IMG/VR virus record: IMGVR_UViG_3300049827_000149
Span: 1-27,067 of that record
DNA: 27,067 bases
From: a virus
Strand: one strand, 5' to 3'
The stretch's first letter is position 1. Every line of letters begins with the position of its first letter. Made by a program: the position numbers and the translations under genes. This document shows, piece by piece, positions 19,313 through 27,067 of the stretch. A model generated the notes under the pieces. That model did no database searches. It was not told where the DNA came from and was given only the letters and a program-made list of their open reading frames with translations.

Positions 19313-22300
19313 GCGAAATTAGCGCAAAAAAAGCGGAGATCGAAGCCGAATTCAAAAAAATCACCAAGACCAATCAAGAAATTGATCGGAGGATTGGTGA
19401 GGCGAAGTCCGCTGGAGACGAAGAAACTTTTCAATCTTTATTGAGCGACTTGCGCACGATGAAGGATCGAGAAGACATGCTTCAAGCGCAATACTCTGAT
19501 TTGATGGCTCAAGAGGAAAGACCGAAACTTGAGAAAATCCAAAAATTAGGAGAGGAGTTGCGGCAACCCACTATTTTGCCGATTCCGAACTACATGGGCA
19601 TGTATGGATTGCCTAATCAGCCAATGCCTGACATGTCAAATGTTCCTAGTGTAGAAAGCCAAGAGGCGAGGAAGCGCGAAATTATTGGTGAACTTTACAA
19701 CGCCCCAGTTGGAGCAGGTGGAACTGCCGCCGAGCAAATGCCTTCAAATGTAAGAGGGGGGATTGGTGCGTTGCCGACACCTGAGTCTGAGCTTGAATAC
19801 ATTAAGCGGACTTATCCAAACGCAAACATTACCCCAATTACTGTTGGGGGGGATACTGAGTTTTTGGTTAAAGACGCAAATGGCAAGGTTTTAACAACTC
19901 TCGACAAAGGTATTGCTGGGGCAGCAGGTATGCTTGCTGTTGAAGCACCTGTTCAAGCAATTGAAACCGCTGCAACCCTTGGAACTCTTGGTTTTACAAA
20001 AAGTCCCATGGTAGCTACTGTTGCTGGTGCGGGAGCAAGGCTTGCCGCAGGAACTGTTGCGGATGTTATCACAAGGGAGGTTCTCGATATGCCTCGAAGC
20101 ATTGGTGAAAATCTTCAGAGGCGTGGAATAGAAGCAGTTATTGGTGCTGGGTTAGGAGTTGCCACCGATGTTATTCCTGCATCTGTTGTCGCTGCTAGAA
20201 AGCCTGGCAATTTCAGCAATGAATTTTTCAAGGCTTACCAACAATCAGTTAAAAATCTTGGTTTGCCACCATCGACTGTTCCTGCTGGTGCGCAATTCGG
20301 ACCACAGGGTCTCCGTGCTGGTCAAGAGCTTGCTGGAGAATTCCCAAGATCAAGTGTAGCAAGCGCAATGCGTTCAGCACAAGAAAGCGTAAGAAATCTT
20401 TTTGACACATGGAAAAGCAAGGCTCCTGTTACTCCAAATGATTTTAGTGGCATTGCTGTAAATCTTGAAGGGCAACGTAGGGCATTAACCAATAGCATCA
20501 AACAGGCAAATAATGTAAACGAGCGAGTTGTTGAAGGTGCGCTTAACAGATTGCTACAACCACCTGCAAAAGCAAACATTGACGAGCTTGGTAACATCCT
20601 CCAGAACACGATAAAAAATGCCGAGGACCAAGCAATCAAAGCTACTAACGATCAATATGCGGCACTGTCTGAAATTGCTGACAATGCTGGATTCCAGATT
20701 ACAGCATCAGAGCTTTTAGATAAGCTGCCAGCAATCAAAACAAAAGTGAACCCTTCTGGCGCGTTTGACGACTCCGCAGTCAAAGGAGTGGTGAAAAGGC
20801 TTGAGCGCAGAGCGGATGCGCCGTTTCTTATTGAGGAGCTAGACAGGAAACTAAGCGGATTAAAGAAAATGTCCGCAAAAGTTACTAATCCACAACAAAA
20901 AGCAAGACTGGAAAGCCGTATCAGAAAAATGGACGGTGAGTTGCAAGAGCTTAATGCTATTAACAAGCCGCTGAATTTCAATGAGTTTGACCAATTCATT
21001 CGGGCGTTTAACGACGCGCGACCTGATGGTGGTGCAGTTGGAGGCACGACAAAAGACGTTTTTGGTGCGGGGATTTCCTCTGAGCTTTCGGCGTTACGTC
21101 GAGAGATTTACAGCAATTACAACGCAGCCATGCCAGACGGCACGGTGAAAAACCTTGGTGACGAGTTTCAAAAAGCATCCGAGCTAGTGAGAGCAAGAGG
21201 AGCTTTTGAGAAAAATACACTAGGAGCTATTCTAAAAGAAGCTGCTGGGGAGCAAGCAACAACGCCGAGGGCTATTGTCAATGCGGCTATGAAAGAGCCA
21301 TTTACAATCAACAGAGTATTGCAAGCGGCAAAAGAACTAGAGGCATCAGATCCAGCTCAAGCAGAAGTTGCTCAAAAACTTCAAAACATGATGCGAGTGC
21401 AGTATTTTGACAATATCGGCATGAGTCCCAGCAAAGGAACAGCGCGTTTGAATTACGATGCAAATATGCTTGGTGCGCTTTACGGTGCTGACGCTCCCAA
21501 AGTGGCAAGAAGCCTTGATAGCTTAAACGAGCAACTTAAACTGCTTCGCGGTGCCGAATTGCCAAAAATGAGTCTTACCGACTTGAATCAATTGTCGTCA
21601 GCACTAAGCAAGGAAGAAAGAGACGCTGTTGCTAAGGGTATTATTAAGAGAAATCAACTAGAGAGGCAGGAAGAAAATCTTGTAAGGTCTGAAATTTTTA
21701 AGGCAGCCAAAAAAGGCGACTTCAAAAACATTGATCCTGATGTTTTGTCTGCTTCAATACTGTCTGACAAGGCAACCATTAGGGACGTTGAGATTGCGAT
21801 GGCGCAGCTAAGCAAGCTGTCACCAGAATCAAGGAATCTTTTCAAAGACGATTTTAGAAGAAGCATCCTTAATCGTTATCCTGGCGGAGAACCTTCTGTT
21901 GCGGCTCCTTACACACCATTGTTTGATGCTGAACAATTAATAAAAGACTACAATCCTGGAACTGGGCTAACCCCGCTAGGGCAAAAAATTAAATCAGTTC
22001 TAGGCGAAGAAGATGCCAATTACTTGTTTGATTTGGCAAAAGTTTATGAAGGAAACACCATCAGGACTGCTGCCGCAAACAATGTTTCGGCGCGAGCTAT
22101 TACTACGCCATCTGGTCCAACAGTGGTTCTTCCGTTGAGCCAAGTTGCTGGCTCCATCAGAAGACGATACCTTGCCGCTTTGCTTGGTAAAGGGTCTGAA
22201 AAGCACGGATTAAAGAAAGCACTTGCTAAGAACGCATTGCCTGGAGACGTTAATGATGCTTACAATAGAATGTTCAGAAACGCCTTCCTAACGAGACAAG

Positions 22301-22413
22301 GTTTGACCTCATTGGCTCATCAAGCATCAAGTGATTCTGAGTTTTCTGCCGAGCTTGTAAGAGCCGCTAGAGAATTTGAAGAAAAAGAAGGCTTGAACTT
22401 GAGCGGACAATAG
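19309..22413 (+). CDS. Large internal virion / ejection protein
   Basis: A 1034-residue protein. Residues 1-75 are a charged coiled coil (KKAEIEAEFKKITKTNQEID). A hydrophobic, glycine-alanine-rich region lies at about residues 200-260 (DKGIAGAAGMLAVEAPVQAI, then MVATVAGAGARLAAGTVADV), long enough for a membrane-inserting part. The rest is long helices (NEFFKAYQQSVKNL, then EDQAIKATNDQYAALSEIAD). A long helical protein with one hydrophobic patch fits the biggest ejection protein of podoviruses, such as T7 gp16 or P22 gp16/20. No lytic transglycosylase motif was seen. It lies at the end of the injection-protein set, just before the terminase genes. Confidence 0.65.
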   Translation: MSEISAKKAEIEAEFKKITKTNQEIDRRIGEAKSAGDEETFQSLLSDLRTMKDREDMLQAQYSDLMAQEERPKLEKIQKLGEELRQPTILPIPNYMGMYGLPNQPMPDMSNVPSVESQEARKREIIGELYNAPVGAGGTAAEQMPSNVRGGIGALPTPESELEYIKRTYPNANITPITVGGDTEFLVKDANGKVLTTLDKGIAGAAGMLAVEAPVQAIETAATLGTLGFTKSPMVATVAGAGARLAAGTVADVITREVLDMPRSIGENLQRRGIEAVIGAGLGVATDVIPASVVAARKPGNFSNEFFKAYQQSVKNLGLPPSTVPAGAQFGPQGLRAGQELAGEFPRSSVASAMRSAQESVRNLFDTWKSKAPVTPNDFSGIAVNLEGQRRALTNSIKQANNVNERVVEGALNRLLQPPAKANIDELGNILQNTIKNAEDQAIKATNDQYAALSEIADNAGFQITASELLDKLPAIKTKVNPSGAFDDSAVKGVVKRLERRADAPFLIEELDRKLSGLKKMSAKVTNPQQKARLESRIRKMDGELQELNAINKPLNFNEFDQFIRAFNDARPDGGAVGGTTKDVFGAGISSELSALRREIYSNYNAAMPDGTVKNLGDEFQKASELVRARGAFEKNTLGAILKEAAGEQATTPRAIVNAAMKEPFTINRVLQAAKELEASDPAQAEVAQKLQNMMRVQYFDNIGMSPSKGTARLNYDANMLGALYGADAPKVARSLDSLNEQLKLLRGAELPKMSLTDLNQLSSALSKEERDAVAKGIIKRNQLERQEENLVRSEIFKAAKKGDFKNIDPDVLSASILSDKATIRDVEIAMAQLSKLSPESRNLFKDDFRRSILNRYPGGEPSVAAPYTPLFDAEQLIKDYNPGTGLTPLGQKIKSVLGEEDANYLFDLAKVYEGNTIRTAAANNVSARAITTPSGPTVVLPLSQVAGSIRRRYLAALLGKGSEKHGLKKALAKNALPGDVNDAYNRMFRNAFLTRQGLTSLAHQASSDSEFSAELVRAAREFEEKEGLNLSGQ

Positions 22414-22442
22414 CGTCTAATCATGCCGACACAGGCAAACTT

Positions 22443-23024
22443 ATGAGCGAAGAACAACTCAAGAAGCTAAAAGAGAACTATTACGACGAGCAATCGGACA
22501 AGAGCGAATGGTTTCTAGAGGTGCGCGAACGTGCGAAGAACTTCCCCCGCAATAGCATCGAGCATTACGCCCCGCACAAAGCGGCGTTTGCTTTGCATTT
22601 GCTGGCTCAAGGCGCGAGGATTTCCGACATTGCCAAGAAGACTGGCATCAGTCGAGCATCCATTCGCACGTTGGAATGGCGGCATAACGACACGCTGGAA
22701 ACGAAGCGCAAGGAATTTTCGATGCGATATGCTATTGCCGCGCAGGAATACACCGACTTGCTGTTTGAGCGAGCGGAGCAGCTGTTCGATGATCCTGATG
22801 CGCTTGCTAAAATCTCGCCTGAGAAGTTAGCGATTACGGTGGGTGTGCTTACGGACAAAGCTGCCCAGCTTACAGGCATGGCGACTACGGTGGTGGAGCA
22901 TCGGAAGGGTGCAAGCATTGATGATGCTGCAAGGATGATTTCTGAGGCAAAAGCTAGGATTGCAAGCAAGATAAAAGAAAGCGCAATCGACGTTGAATTT
23001 GTTGACGTTTCGAAGGATTCTTGA
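22443..23024 (+). CDS. Putative small terminase subunit
   Basis: A 193-residue protein. A helix-turn-helix is at about residues 45-75 (AFALHLLAQGARISDIAKKT, then GISRASIRTLEWRHND), followed by long helices (YAIAAQEYTDLLFERAEQLF, then LAITVGVLTDKAAQLTGMAT). Small terminases combine an N-terminal HTH that recognises the packaging site with a helical oligomerisation domain, and this gene lies just upstream of terL. The assignment rests on layout and position. No Shine-Dalgarno match is evident before the ATG. A homing endonuclease gene now separates it from terL. Confidence 0.7.
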   Translation: MSEEQLKKLKENYYDEQSDKSEWFLEVRERAKNFPRNSIEHYAPHKAAFALHLLAQGARISDIAKKTGISRASIRTLEWRHNDTLETKRKEFSMRYAIAAQEYTDLLFERAEQLFDDPDALAKISPEKLAITVGVLTDKAAQLTGMATTVVEHRKGASIDDAARMISEAKARIASKIKESAIDVEFVDVSKDS

Positions 23025-23031
23025 TAAAAAC

Positions 23032-23066
23032 AAGCGTCAACCAGATGCGTGGTCTAGTTGACGCTT
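23032..23066 (+). other. 10-bp perfect inverted repeat between putative terS and the HNH gene
   Basis: AAGCGTCAAC (23032-23041) pairs with GTTGACGCTT (23057-23066), with a 15-nt loop. The stem is followed by TTTAAC, too short a U-run for a typical intrinsic terminator. It lies 8 bp after the putative terS stop and 15 bp before the HNH start. It could be a weak terminator, an RNA processing site, or the insertion boundary of the mobile gene. Confidence 0.55.
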
Positions 23067-23081
23067 TAACACGATACATAA

Positions 23082-23606
23082 ATGAGTATGAAAAGTGCTG
23101 AGAAAAATAAGTCAGAAGAATTGCTTGATGTCAATAGCATATTCAAATATTTGGACTACAATCCAGAGTCTGGAGTTTTTGTTTGGAAAGTAAAAACAAA
23201 AACAAGCAATGTTGGAGACATAGCTGGAAACACAAATTGGCGTGGATACACTTCAATATGGATTAATGGAACGCAGTATTACGCGCATCGACTAGCGTGG
23301 GCTTTTTCTCACGGATGCTGGCCTTCTGGAGATATTGACCATATCAATGAAAACAAGTCTGACAACAGGATTGCAAATTTAAGACCTGCAAGTCGGTCCG
23401 AGAACATGTTCAATCGAGGAAAGAACAAGAATAACACTTCTGGAATCAAGGGCGTTGTTTTTTGCAAAGCTACAAATAAATGGCGTGCGCAAATCATGAT
23501 TGACAGAAAGAGCGTTAATATCGGAAGATTCAAAACAAAGGAAGAAGCAGCTAATGCTTACATGATGAAAGCCAAAGAACTTAGAGGGGAGTTTGCAAAA
23601 TGCTAA
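23082..23606 (+). CDS. HNH homing endonuclease with AP2 DNA-binding domain
   Basis: A 174-residue selfish endonuclease. The HNH core runs from YAHRLAWAFSHGCWPSG (about residues 67-83) through DIDHINENKSDNRIANLRPA (84-103), with H69, D86/H87, N99 and N108 in the usual order. Residues 118-174 are an AP2 domain: NTSGIKGVVFCKATNKWRAQ, then SVNIGRFKTKEEAANAYMMK. HNH-AP2 genes cut a site in phage DNA and spread by repair. The gene sits between putative terS and terL, a common homing position, and its stop overlaps the terL ATG by 7 bp. Its base composition is more AT-rich than terL. Confidence 0.9.
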   Translation: MSMKSAEKNKSEELLDVNSIFKYLDYNPESGVFVWKVKTKTSNVGDIAGNTNWRGYTSIWINGTQYYAHRLAWAFSHGCWPSGDIDHINENKSDNRIANLRPASRSENMFNRGKNKNNTSGIKGVVFCKATNKWRAQIMIDRKSVNIGRFKTKEEAANAYMMKAKELRGEFAKC

Positions 23607-25201
23607 AATGGACAGAACACCCAGTTCTCCCCGTTCCGACCGATGAGGAGATTTGCTTGATGACTCCAGAGGAGTTGATCGAGATGCACCAGATTCGCGA
23701 AGAAGCTATCCGCAATTCCATTAAAGACCCGTTCCGATATGGGTGGAAGTTTGAGAACTGGCGTAAGCTAGAGAAATGCCTTGAAACGCGCAACGAAGCA
23801 CTTATTAGCGGCGGGAATCGGTCATCGAAAACGCAGGTGGGAGCTTACTTTGTTGTAAAAGCAGCAATCGAAAACCCTAATTCTGACATTTTCTGCTTTG
23901 CACAAAACGCTGAAGTGTCAATCCGACAACAACAAGCAGCAGTTTACGACTGGATGCCAGCAGAGTTCAAGAGCAAGCAGACAAGTCAAAACACTTATCT
24001 TTCCTACTCTAGGAAAAACGGATGGACTGACAACTCCTTGATTCTCCCAAACGGATCACGAATCTCATTCAAGACCTACGCTGCATTTGCCAACAACCAA
24101 ACAATCTTGGAAGGTGCTGAGCTTGGATCTAAGGAGGCGACATGGCTTAACATTGGCGCATGGTGCGACGAGATGCTTGGTGGTCCTGAGCTAGTTGACA
24201 CTTTACGGTTTCGTCTCGCCACAAGAAACAGCAAGTTAATGCTTACGTTCACGCCTATTTTTGGCTACACTGAGCTAATCAAGCAATATCTTGATGGCGC
24301 GAAAGTATTGGAAAGCAGGGAGGCTGAACTACTTGGTGGTGAAATGGTGCCGACAATCCTTGAGTGTAAAAACATCAAGGGGACGGTGCATTACTTCCAT
24401 TCGCAAGATAACCCTTTTGGTGGTTATGAGCGTATCAAGCAAACTCTCGCAGGAAAAACTAGGGAAGAAATCCTGATTCGTGCTTATGGCATCCCCACAA
24501 AAGCAGCCGCCACCAAGTTCCCGAAATTCAACAAGGTAGTGAACGTAGTCGAACCAGACAAAATCCCCAAGCACAACGTCACAAGATACCATATCATCGA
24601 CCCTGCTGGCTCAAAGAACTGGTTCATGTGTTGGATTGCAGTGGACGAGACTGGAACGATGTGGGTGTATCGCGAATGGCCTGGGGTGGACGTTGGCGAC
24701 TGGGCAGAGTGGAAAGGCGGCAAGTGGGTTCCTGGAGAGGGTGCCAAAGGTCAAGGCTACGGCATCCGAGATTACGTCGATCTCATTCAAGAAATGGAAG
24801 GCGAGGAGGAAATCTTTGAGCGACTAATCGACCCGCGCCTAGGTGCTGCGAAATACCAAGTGCAAGATGGATCATCGTCCATCATCGAAGACCTAAACGA
24901 AATCGGCATGGTATGCATCCCTGCTCCAGGTCTCGACATTGACGATGGCTTGCAAGCTCTCATCGGGAAAATGGCATGGGATACATCCAAGCCGTTGGAT
25001 TCCGTCAATCGTCCGCATTTCTACGTCAGTTCCGAGTGCGAGAACATCATCCAAGCGTTGTCAGAATACACGGGCGAAGGTGGATTGAAGGAAGCGTGGA
25101 AAGACCCTGTCGACGTTCTTCGCTATGCAGCAATCTCAGGGATAGATCATGTTGACAATTCCGTCAGTTTTGTTACAACTCAAGGAAGTGGAGGTTACTA
25201 A
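23600..25201 (+). CDS. terL: Terminase large subunit
   Basis: A 533-residue packaging motor. The N-terminal ATPase has Walker A SGGNRSSKT at residues 70-78, Walker B GAWCDE at 185-190 (D189, E190), and the coupling motif TFTP at 215-218. The C-terminal RNase H-fold nuclease has the metal-binding aspartates in DPAGS (D333), LIDPRLG (D410) and DPVDVLRYA (501-509). The ATPase pumps DNA into the capsid and the nuclease cuts concatemers. It starts at ATG 23600 inside the end of the HNH gene. That ATG lacks a clear ribosome-binding site, so translation may be coupled. Packaging partners are terS upstream and the portal downstream. Confidence 0.93.
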   Translation: MLKWTEHPVLPVPTDEEICLMTPEELIEMHQIREEAIRNSIKDPFRYGWKFENWRKLEKCLETRNEALISGGNRSSKTQVGAYFVVKAAIENPNSDIFCFAQNAEVSIRQQQAAVYDWMPAEFKSKQTSQNTYLSYSRKNGWTDNSLILPNGSRISFKTYAAFANNQTILEGAELGSKEATWLNIGAWCDEMLGGPELVDTLRFRLATRNSKLMLTFTPIFGYTELIKQYLDGAKVLESREAELLGGEMVPTILECKNIKGTVHYFHSQDNPFGGYERIKQTLAGKTREEILIRAYGIPTKAAATKFPKFNKVVNVVEPDKIPKHNVTRYHIIDPAGSKNWFMCWIAVDETGTMWVYREWPGVDVGDWAEWKGGKWVPGEGAKGQGYGIRDYVDLIQEMEGEEEIFERLIDPRLGAAKYQVQDGSSSIIEDLNEIGMVCIPAPGLDIDDGLQALIGKMAWDTSKPLDSVNRPHFYVSSECENIIQALSEYTGEGGLKEAWKDPVDVLRYAAISGIDHVDNSVSFVTTQGSGGY

Positions 25202-25202
25202 T

Positions 25203-25463
25203 ATGGCAGACGAAAAAAAACCAAAGAAACGTGGGCGACCAGCCAAGGTTGTCGCGAGCATCATCGAAGACATTTCAAACGAGCGTTTAAGAGTGAGGAT
25301 CACAGGATTATGTCCGAATCCCTCATGGGCAAGGGCTAGAGTTGATGGATTAAGCATCAATGTTAAATGCCCAGCAAACATCTCAAAACGCTTGCTTGGA
25401 AAGGAAGTTGATGTTATTCTTGTCCATTCTGACCCCGAAGATTATTACCAGTATTTAGCATGA
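25203..25463 (+). CDS. Small basic protein between terL and portal
   Basis: An 86-residue protein from ATG 25203, preceded by GGAGG eight bases upstream. The N-terminus has an AT-hook-like KKRGRPAKV, and the rest is a small beta-rich domain (RLRVRITGLCPNPSWARARV, then SINVKCPANISKRLLGKEVD). The hook could bind A/T-rich DNA, and the rest resembles an RNA-binding or capsid-associated fold. No family was recognised. Its stop overlaps the portal start by 4 bp. Confidence 0.65.
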   Translation: MADEKKPKKRGRPAKVVASIIEDISNERLRVRITGLCPNPSWARARVDGLSINVKCPANISKRLLGKEVDVILVHSDPEDYYQYLA

Positions 25464-27067
25464 ACGACATTCAAGAAATGGAAGACGAGTCCCTAGTGTA
25501 TGTGGACAAGAAGCCTGACATCGGGGCGTTAGCTGATGCTTACGATACTTGTCTCGTTGACTTGGATTACTATTTTGAGTCGTGCTTGCGCTCCTACAAT
25601 GACCGCCGCAACATTTGGGATGGCAAGTCAGACGACCTGCGCAAGAACGGGGCGAACGCTTTCCCTTGGCAAGGTGCATCCGACCAAGAAGTGAACGTGG
25701 TTGGCGAGCGCATCGACATGTATGTCGCGCTGTTTGACCAAGCACTTTCTCGCTCGCACATCAAAGCGTTTCCCACCTCGATGGCGGCAATGCCTAAAGC
25801 CTCGGTGGTATCTAGCTTCCTGAAGTGGATGCGAGCATCTTACATTCCCGACTTTAAGCGGCAGATGGAACTTGCTGGCAACTACCTGATGGAAAAAGGC
25901 ATCATGGTCACCTACGTTGGTTGGAAGCGCGAGAAGCGCACATACCTCCAAAGCGTAAGCCTAGAAGAAATTGCCCAAGCGTCGCCTGACCTTGCAGAGA
26001 TGATCCTTAGCGAGCAAGACGACCAAATGCTTATCGACTTAATCCAAGAGTCATTCCCTGACCTTTCCGTCAAGCGAGCGAAGAAAGCAATCAAAGACCT
26101 GCGCAATCTAGGCGCGGCTGAGGTTCCTTTATCTCGCCAAACAGTTGATTGTCCAGTCGCCTATGCTTGCGCTCCCGATGGTGAAGTTCTTTTCCCCCCA
26201 TACATCTCCGATCCGCAACGCGCACCATACATGTTCTGGCGAACATTCCTCACGGCTCAAGAGCTAGAGAAGAAGGTGACAAGCGAAGGATGGGATCGCA
26301 AGTGGGTGGACAATGCAATCGAAACCCTGCGCGGGAAAGATTCCATGTATCTCGATGGCGAGAAAGTGAAGACTCAGACTCGCTTGCCGATCACAGACGA
26401 CAATGATCTTGTGATGGTTGTTTACGCATACCAACGATTGATCGACGAAGAAGATGGCTCCGAGGGTATCTATTGCACAGTGTTCCATCCGCAGACTGAT
26501 GGCTATGCCAAGCATGAATTGCTGAATGGCTACGACGACTATCCATTCGTGGTGACTCGCTTAGCAAATGACCAGAAGCGCATGTATGAGGTGCAGACAT
26601 TCTCTGACATTCTCCGTGGTCCGCAAATGCAAATTAAGACTGAGCGTGACAGCCGTATTGACCGTGCGTCATTGGCTACGCTTCCTCCGCTCATGCACCC
26701 TGCTGGTCGTCCTCCAGCGGATTGGGGTCCAGGTCGTCGAGTTGGCTATCGTCGCCTAGGCGAAATCACCTTCGGTCCTATCCCCCCTGCCGACAATGGT
26801 TCCGTGGAAAGCGAGATGTCAATGCGAGCGCAAGCAGACCGCGCCGTGGGGCTTGACCTCACAAATCCGCTATCGGCAGCGCGGCAGCAATACTATGTAG
26901 GCAAGTTCCTTGAGCATGTGAAAGACGTTCTCACGATGGCATGGAAGCTGTATCAGCGCATGGGACCAGATGAAGTGTTCTTCCAAGTGACTGGCAATCC
27001 CAATCCGCAAGTGATGACCAAGGGAAGTCCTGATGAGAACTTCTCAATCATGGTATCATTTGATTCC
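25460..27067 (+). CDS. Portal protein, 3'-truncated by window edge
   Basis: An open frame from ATG 25460 to the window edge (536 codons visible, no stop). The N-terminus reads ALADAYDTCLVDLDYYFESC, then GANAFPWQGASDQEVNVVGE, and further on FKRQMELAGNYLMEKGIMVT. The second half has KRMYEVQTFSDILRGPQMQI and DWGPGRRVGYRRLGEITFGP. The layout, an N-terminal helical part, beta domain and 'F.e.l..pQ...' helices, is that of P22-like portals, which form the dodecameric vertex through which DNA is packaged. The position right after terL strongly supports it. The gene overlaps the previous one by 4 bp (ATGA). Confidence 0.8.
   Translation, partial: MNDIQEMEDESLVYVDKKPDIGALADAYDTCLVDLDYYFESCLRSYNDRRNIWDGKSDDLRKNGANAFPWQGASDQEVNVVGERIDMYVALFDQALSRSHIKAFPTSMAAMPKASVVSSFLKWMRASYIPDFKRQMELAGNYLMEKGIMVTYVGWKREKRTYLQSVSLEEIAQASPDLAEMILSEQDDQMLIDLIQESFPDLSVKRAKKAIKDLRNLGAAEVPLSRQTVDCPVAYACAPDGEVLFPPYISDPQRAPYMFWRTFLTAQELEKKVTSEGWDRKWVDNAIETLRGKDSMYLDGEKVKTQTRLPITDDNDLVMVVYAYQRLIDEEDGSEGIYCTVFHPQTDGYAKHELLNGYDDYPFVVTRLANDQKRMYEVQTFSDILRGPQMQIKTERDSRIDRASLATLPPLMHPAGRPPADWGPGRRVGYRRLGEITFGPIPPADNGSVESEMSMRAQADRAVGLDLTNPLSAARQQYYVGKFLEHVKDVLTMAWKLYQRMGPDEVFFQVTGNPNPQVMTKGSPDENFSIMVSFDS

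Noticed and set aside
1-27067. tRNA genes, integrase, lysis enzyme or transposon
   Set aside because: No cloverleaf, recombinase, endolysin or transposase signatures were found when reading either strand; absence was not tested with a search tool.

Overview
The window is a piece of a tailed double-stranded DNA phage genome, most likely a podovirus-type (short-tailed) virus. No integrase, repressor pair, tRNA, rRNA, plasmid partition gene or bacterial housekeeping gene was recognised. The host cannot be named from the sequence. The genome runs off both ends of the window: a gene is cut at the left edge and the portal gene is cut at the right edge.

Layout. (1) Positions 3-778 hold the end of a rightward transcription unit: a phage calcineurin-like phosphoesterase and a small winged-helix protein. 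(2) Positions 775-11752 hold a dense leftward array of about 35 small genes, mostly with 1-4 bp stop/start overlaps. This is the early/replication region. It carries a DnaC-like helicase loader, a PP-loop (PAPS-reductase-like) protein, several small DNA-binding proteins, a RuvC-like resolvase, a PDDEXK exonuclease, an ERF single-strand annealing protein and a stand-alone DnaA domain IV. Many anonymous small proteins lie between them, including three tiny genes at the upstream end and two single-span membrane proteins below 60 codons. (3) Positions 11753-12723 are about 970 bp without a convincing gene between the two divergent units. The stretch is full of short tandem, direct and inverted repeats and is the best candidate for a replication origin and control region. 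It ends in a promoter with a TTGACA -35 box whose predicted start falls on the ATG of the first late gene. (4) Positions 12724-27067 hold the rightward late region: a small virion protein, a tail nozzle/stabilisation protein, a tail fibre, three ejection-type internal virion proteins, a putative small terminase, an HNH-AP2 homing endonuclease, the large terminase and the portal.

How it works together. The leftward genes would recruit the host replisome (loader, DnaA-like DNA binding) and recombine replicating DNA (exonuclease plus ERF annealing plus RuvC resolution), a set typical of phages that make concatemers. The rightward genes build the tail and injection apparatus and the packaging motor. 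Capsid and scaffold genes are expected beyond the right edge, and lysis genes were not identified.

The most unusual signals are the repeat-rich divergent region, the candidate leaderless late transcript, and the recurring AACCA-rich leaders that replace Shine-Dalgarno sites in front of many early genes. Also notable are the lone DnaA domain IV, the PP-loop protein, and an S74-type chaperone tail on an internal virion protein. All functions are read from motifs by eye; no database search was run.
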